Origin: an uncultured Anaerolineae bacterium | Lineage (GTDB): Bacteria > Chloroflexota > Anaerolineae > J036 > Brachytrichaceae | DNA length: 64,000 nt | Assembly: GCA_938028725.1 (NCBI GenBank) | Contig: CALIMH010000002.1 | Coordinates: 1 to 64,000, forward strand | Direction of reading: 5' to 3' | Shown: in pieces, positions 61,604 through 64,000 of the stretch | Layout of the letters: every line of letters starts with the position of its first letter | Position numbering within the stretch: the stretch's first letter is position 1 | The notes under the pieces: generated by a model | What the model was told of the DNA's origin: nothing | What the model saw: the letters and a program-made list of their open reading frames with translations, nothing else | The model's database searches: none | Made by a program: the position numbers and the translations under genes

Positions 61604-62970
61604 CAAACCACTTTGCCAAGCGCAAGCGTGGCGTTCTGGCCGCCCAATCCAAACGAGTTGGAAATGGCATACACCACTTCGCGTTGCCTGGCCACGTTCG
61701 GCACATAGTCCAGATCACATTCTGGGTCTGGCGTGTGCAGGTTGATGGTGGGCGGGATGATGCCATAGCGGATCGTCAGTGCGGTGCTGAGCGCCTCAAT
61801 GGCCCCGGCAGCGCCCATCGCGTGGCCCACCATGGATTTGGTGCTGGTGACGGGGATGGCGTAGGCGCGCTCACCAAACACCTGCTTGATCGCCATGGTC
61901 TCCAACACGTCGTTGGTGGGCGTGGCGGAGCCGTGAGCGTTGATGTAGTCGATCTGGTCTGGGGTGAGGCCAGCATCTTGCAGCGCCCACTGCATGGCGC
62001 GGATCGCGCCGCTGCCGGTTGGGTCTGGGATGGCGATGTGGTGAGCGTCGGACGACACGCCAAGGCCAAGCACCTCGGCGTAGATTTCGGCGCCGCGTGC
62101 TTTGGCAAGCTCGTAGTCCTCCAGGATCATCACGACGCAGCCCTCGCTATAGACGAAGCCATCGCGTGTTGCGTCGAAGGGGCGTTGCGCCTTTTCGGGT
62201 TCTTCATTGTGCGTGCTGAGCACCCGCATGGCTGTGAAGGCGACGATGGCCGGCTCGATCACCGTTGCTTCCACACCGCCGGCAAAGGCAGCATCCATCT
62301 TGCCATGGCGGATCATCTCTGCCGCCTCGCCGATCGCTTGCGTGCCCGAGGCGCAGGCTGCCACCACGGTGCTGAGCAGGCCTTTAGCGCCGAAGCGTGT
62401 GCTGATGTGATGGCCAGGCGCGTTGGGCAACGCAGCCGGCAGTGCGAAGGGGTTGGCGCGTCGCCAACCCAGCCGCCGGTATTCCTGTGTGCCATTGTCG
62501 GACATTTCGTAGCCGCCGAGCGCTGTGCCCATCACGACGCCAGTGCGGTCTGGCGCTACATCCTTGCCGATGCGCAGGCCGGAGCGCTCCAGCGCCTCTT
62601 GGGCGGCGGCGATGGCAAATTGCGAGCAGCGCGCCATGCGACGCGCCTCTTTAGGCTCGACGTAGCGTGTGGGGTCAAAGCCTTTCACTTCGCCAGCGAT
62701 GCGCACCGGCAGATGTCTGGCGTCGAACGCCGTGATGGGCCCGATGCCGCTGCGTCCCAAGATCAGGTTGTTCCACGTGTCCATGGTGTTGAGGCCCAGC
62801 ACGGTGATGGCGCCGATGCCGGTGATCACCACCCGCCGGCGGTTGTTTCCGCTGGCCACATACACGTGCGGCATACCGCGCGCGCGGCGGCGGCGCATTT
62901 TATGTGAGGCGAAGCTGACCAGCCTTTTAAGCCCGCCTTTCAGACCGGCAAATCGTTTCACGCTTGCCAT
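61603..62970 (-). CDS. fabF: 3-oxoacyl-ACP synthase FabF with basic N-terminal extension
   Basis: 455 residues. The start at 62970 is supported by AGAGGA just upstream, inside the plsX stop region. Residues 1-45 are an extra Lys/Arg-rich segment (SVKRFAGLKGGLKRLVSF, then MRRRRARG) before the normal RRVVITGIGAITVLG. The condensing triad is intact: Cys in VAACASGTQ, His in INAHGSATPTND and His in KSMVGHAMGAAG. It elongates acyl-ACP. It ends overlapping the NERD-like gene and lies right after plsX. Confidence 0.95.
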   Translation of the reverse strand: MASVKRFAGLKGGLKRLVSFASHKMRRRRARGMPHVYVASGNNRRRVVITGIGAITVLGLNTMDTWNNLILGRSGIGPITAFDARHLPVRIAGEVKGFDPTRYVEPKEARRMARCSQFAIAAAQEALERSGLRIGKDVAPDRTGVVMGTALGGYEMSDNGTQEYRRLGWRRANPFALPAALPNAPGHHISTRFGAKGLLSTVVAACASGTQAIGEAAEMIRHGKMDAAFAGGVEATVIEPAIVAFTAMRVLSTHNEEPEKAQRPFDATRDGFVYSEGCVVMILEDYELAKARGAEIYAEVLGLGVSSDAHHIAIPDPTGSGAIRAMQWALQDAGLTPDQIDYINAHGSATPTNDVLETMAIKQVFGERAYAIPVTSTKSMVGHAMGAAGAIEALSTALTIRYGIIPPTINLHTPDPECDLDYVPNVARQREVVYAISNSFGLGGQNATLALGKVV

Positions 62971-62973
62971 GGC

Positions 62974-64000
62974 TCATCCTCTGGTGGTGTGGTCCAGCTC
63001 CAGCGCTGATCGGGGCATAGCCTGCAGGCCTTGCTCGATCGCGTCCAGCACGCCGCGCTCCACGGCTTCGGCCGCGCGTCGAATGGCGGACTTGATCGCC
63101 CGCGCCTTGCTGCGCCCGTGCCCTACGATTACCACACCGTCCACGCCGAGCAGCACGGCGCCACCCACTTCCTCGTAGTCCAGCTTTTGGCGCAAGGTTT
63201 GCTTGATCGCGTCCTTGGCCAGCAGCGCGCCCAGCTTGGCCGGGATGCTCGAGGTGAAGGCTGTGCGCAAGGCATCCTCCAGAAAGCTCTTCATGCCCTC
63301 GGCAAACTTGAGCAAAACGTTGCCGACAAAACCGTCGGCCACGAAAACATCTGCAGCACCGGCAGGCAGATCGTAGCCTTGTACGTTGCCGACGAAGTTG
63401 ATCGGCGCGCGTTTGAGGAGCTGGTGCGCTTCCTGAACAGCTTGGTTGCCCTTGGTCTCTTCTTCGCCGTTGGATAGCAGCGCCACGCGTGGGTTGCGGA
63501 TGTGCATCACGCGCTCGGCGTAAATGCTGCCCATCAGCGCGAATTGGGCCAGCCACTCAGGCCGACAGTCAGTGTTTGCCCCCAAGTCACAGAGCAACAC
63601 CGGCCCTTTGATCGTTGGAAACGCGGTTGCCAGGCAAGCACGGTGAATGCCCTTGAGACGACCCAGATACAACAGAGACGCCGCTAACGCGCCGCCTGTG
63701 TTGCCCATGGTCACAAAAGCGTCGGCGTCGCCGTTGCGCACCATCTGCACGCCGATCACCATCGAGCTGTGTTTGCGCGCTTTCACCGCCTGCGATGGGT
63801 GTTCGTGCATTTCGATCACCTCGCTGGCGTGGACGATGGGGAGTTGGAGGCCGGCGGTGTTGAATTGGTTGAGCAAGGGGCGGAGCAGCTCCTGTTGGCC
63901 GACCAGCGCGATCTCGTATCCGAACTCACGAGCTGCCTGAACAGCTGCCTCTACGTTGGGAGCGGCACCAAAGTCGCCGCCCATAGCGTCAAGCGCGATC
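62974..64000 (-). CDS. plsX: Phosphate acyltransferase PlsX (5' end outside the window)
   Basis: Partial at the right edge: the frame continues upstream with the family start IALDAMGGDFGA and leaves the window. Family segments: VRNGDADAFVTMGNTGGALAASL, LLCDLGANTDCRPEWLAQFA, and VADGFVGNVLLKFAEGM. PlsX turns acyl-ACP into acyl phosphate for phosphatidic acid synthesis. It directly precedes fabF (3 bases apart), a usual lipid-gene neighbour. Confidence 0.95.
   Translation of the reverse strand, partial: IALDAMGGDFGAAPNVEAAVQAAREFGYEIALVGQQELLRPLLNQFNTAGLQLPIVHASEVIEMHEHPSQAVKARKHSSMVIGVQMVRNGDADAFVTMGNTGGALAASLLYLGRLKGIHRACLATAFPTIKGPVLLCDLGANTDCRPEWLAQFALMGSIYAERVMHIRNPRVALLSNGEEETKGNQAVQEAHQLLKRAPINFVGNVQGYDLPAGAADVFVADGFVGNVLLKFAEGMKSFLEDALRTAFTSSIPAKLGALLAKDAIKQTLRQKLDYEEVGGAVLLGVDGVVIVGHGRSKARAIKSAIRRAAEAVERGVLDAIEQGLQAMPRSALELDHTTRG

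Noticed and set aside
1-64000. tRNA genes, CRISPR arrays, insertion sequences, prophage
   Set aside because: No T-arm/acceptor patterns, no regular spaced repeats, and no transposase or phage proteins were seen in the gaps or frames I read; a tRNAscan or CRISPR search would be decisive.

Overview
This window is a GC-rich bacterial chromosome segment. The best guess is a member of the Chloroflexota, in or near Anaerolineae. The reasons are the combination of a YkoEDC-type vitamin transporter, hypCDE, an EF-G-like GTPase, a stand-alone Asp23-nusB-fabG-fabD-rpmF-Tat run, FtsX-free envelope genes with pseudo-sortase and Wzy/TPR proteins, and a secreted glycosidase ending in a hydrophobic-proline-arginine tail. 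This assignment rests on gene content and remembered family resemblance, not on a search. I see no rRNA, tRNA, CRISPR array, transposase or prophage.

Layout. 1-4.1 kb: an OmpR-type response regulator faces a four-gene redox operon (PepSY protein with an Asp/His/Lys tail, Pro/Ala-rich anchored protein, ApbE-like flavin transferase with altered metal site, bis-heme ferric-reductase-like membrane protein). 4.1-5.0 kb: a scar of broken restriction-modification and nucleotidyltransferase genes. 5.0-10.9 kb: EF-G-like GTPase, then a molybdenum hydroxylase made of a CoxM-like flavin subunit and a fused Fe-S/Mo subunit. 10.9-15.5 kb (minus): tpiA, FemAB-like transferase, M29 aminopeptidase and a membrane protein with a sortase-like but catalytically empty domain. 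15.6-22.3 kb (plus): SDR reductase, large O-antigen-ligase/TPR protein, metallo-beta-lactamase-fold hydrolase, orphan sugar-binding lipoprotein and a DUF3253 protein.

22.3-29.9 kb is mostly minus strand: a Tat-exported IorAB-type molybdenum oxidoreductase, a divergent small membrane protein, then a long run rpmF-fabD-fabG-asp23-nusB-tatA-tatC-DUF952 (transcribed right to left). 30-34 kb: rhamnose isomerase, acyltransferase, a small membrane protein and glycogen synthase. 34.2-35.5 kb: coiled-coil protein with two helix-hairpin-helix-like repeats. 35.5-41.6 kb (minus): hypC-hypD-hypE and a YkoE-(small membrane protein)-YkoD-YkoC transporter, read from the right. 41.8-46.6 kb: PMT-type glycosyltransferase, DUF2085 protein, NuoL-like membrane protein and threonine aldolase. 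46.7-48.9 kb: hisS-nadK. 49.1-51.2 kb: secreted GH-A type glycosidase.

51.4-57.4 kb: a BMP-family nucleoside-type ABC transporter (lipoprotein, fused ATPase, two permeases) followed by a GT4 glycosyltransferase. 57.4-60.8 kb: PHP phosphoesterase, a 2-oxoacid dehydrogenase E1 alpha subunit without its beta partner, a short intergenic cluster of DnaA-box-like 9-mers, and a membrane-anchored HEXXH/NEXXA metallopeptidase. 60.8-64 kb (minus): plsX (cut by the window edge), fabF with a basic N-terminal extension, and a two-TM NERD-like protein.

Most genes are housekeeping or ordinary transport and cell-envelope functions. The least explained pieces are the PepSY/ApbE/ferric-reductase operon with its operator-like palindrome, the dead sortase-like domain, the DnaA-box cluster and the restriction-modification scar.
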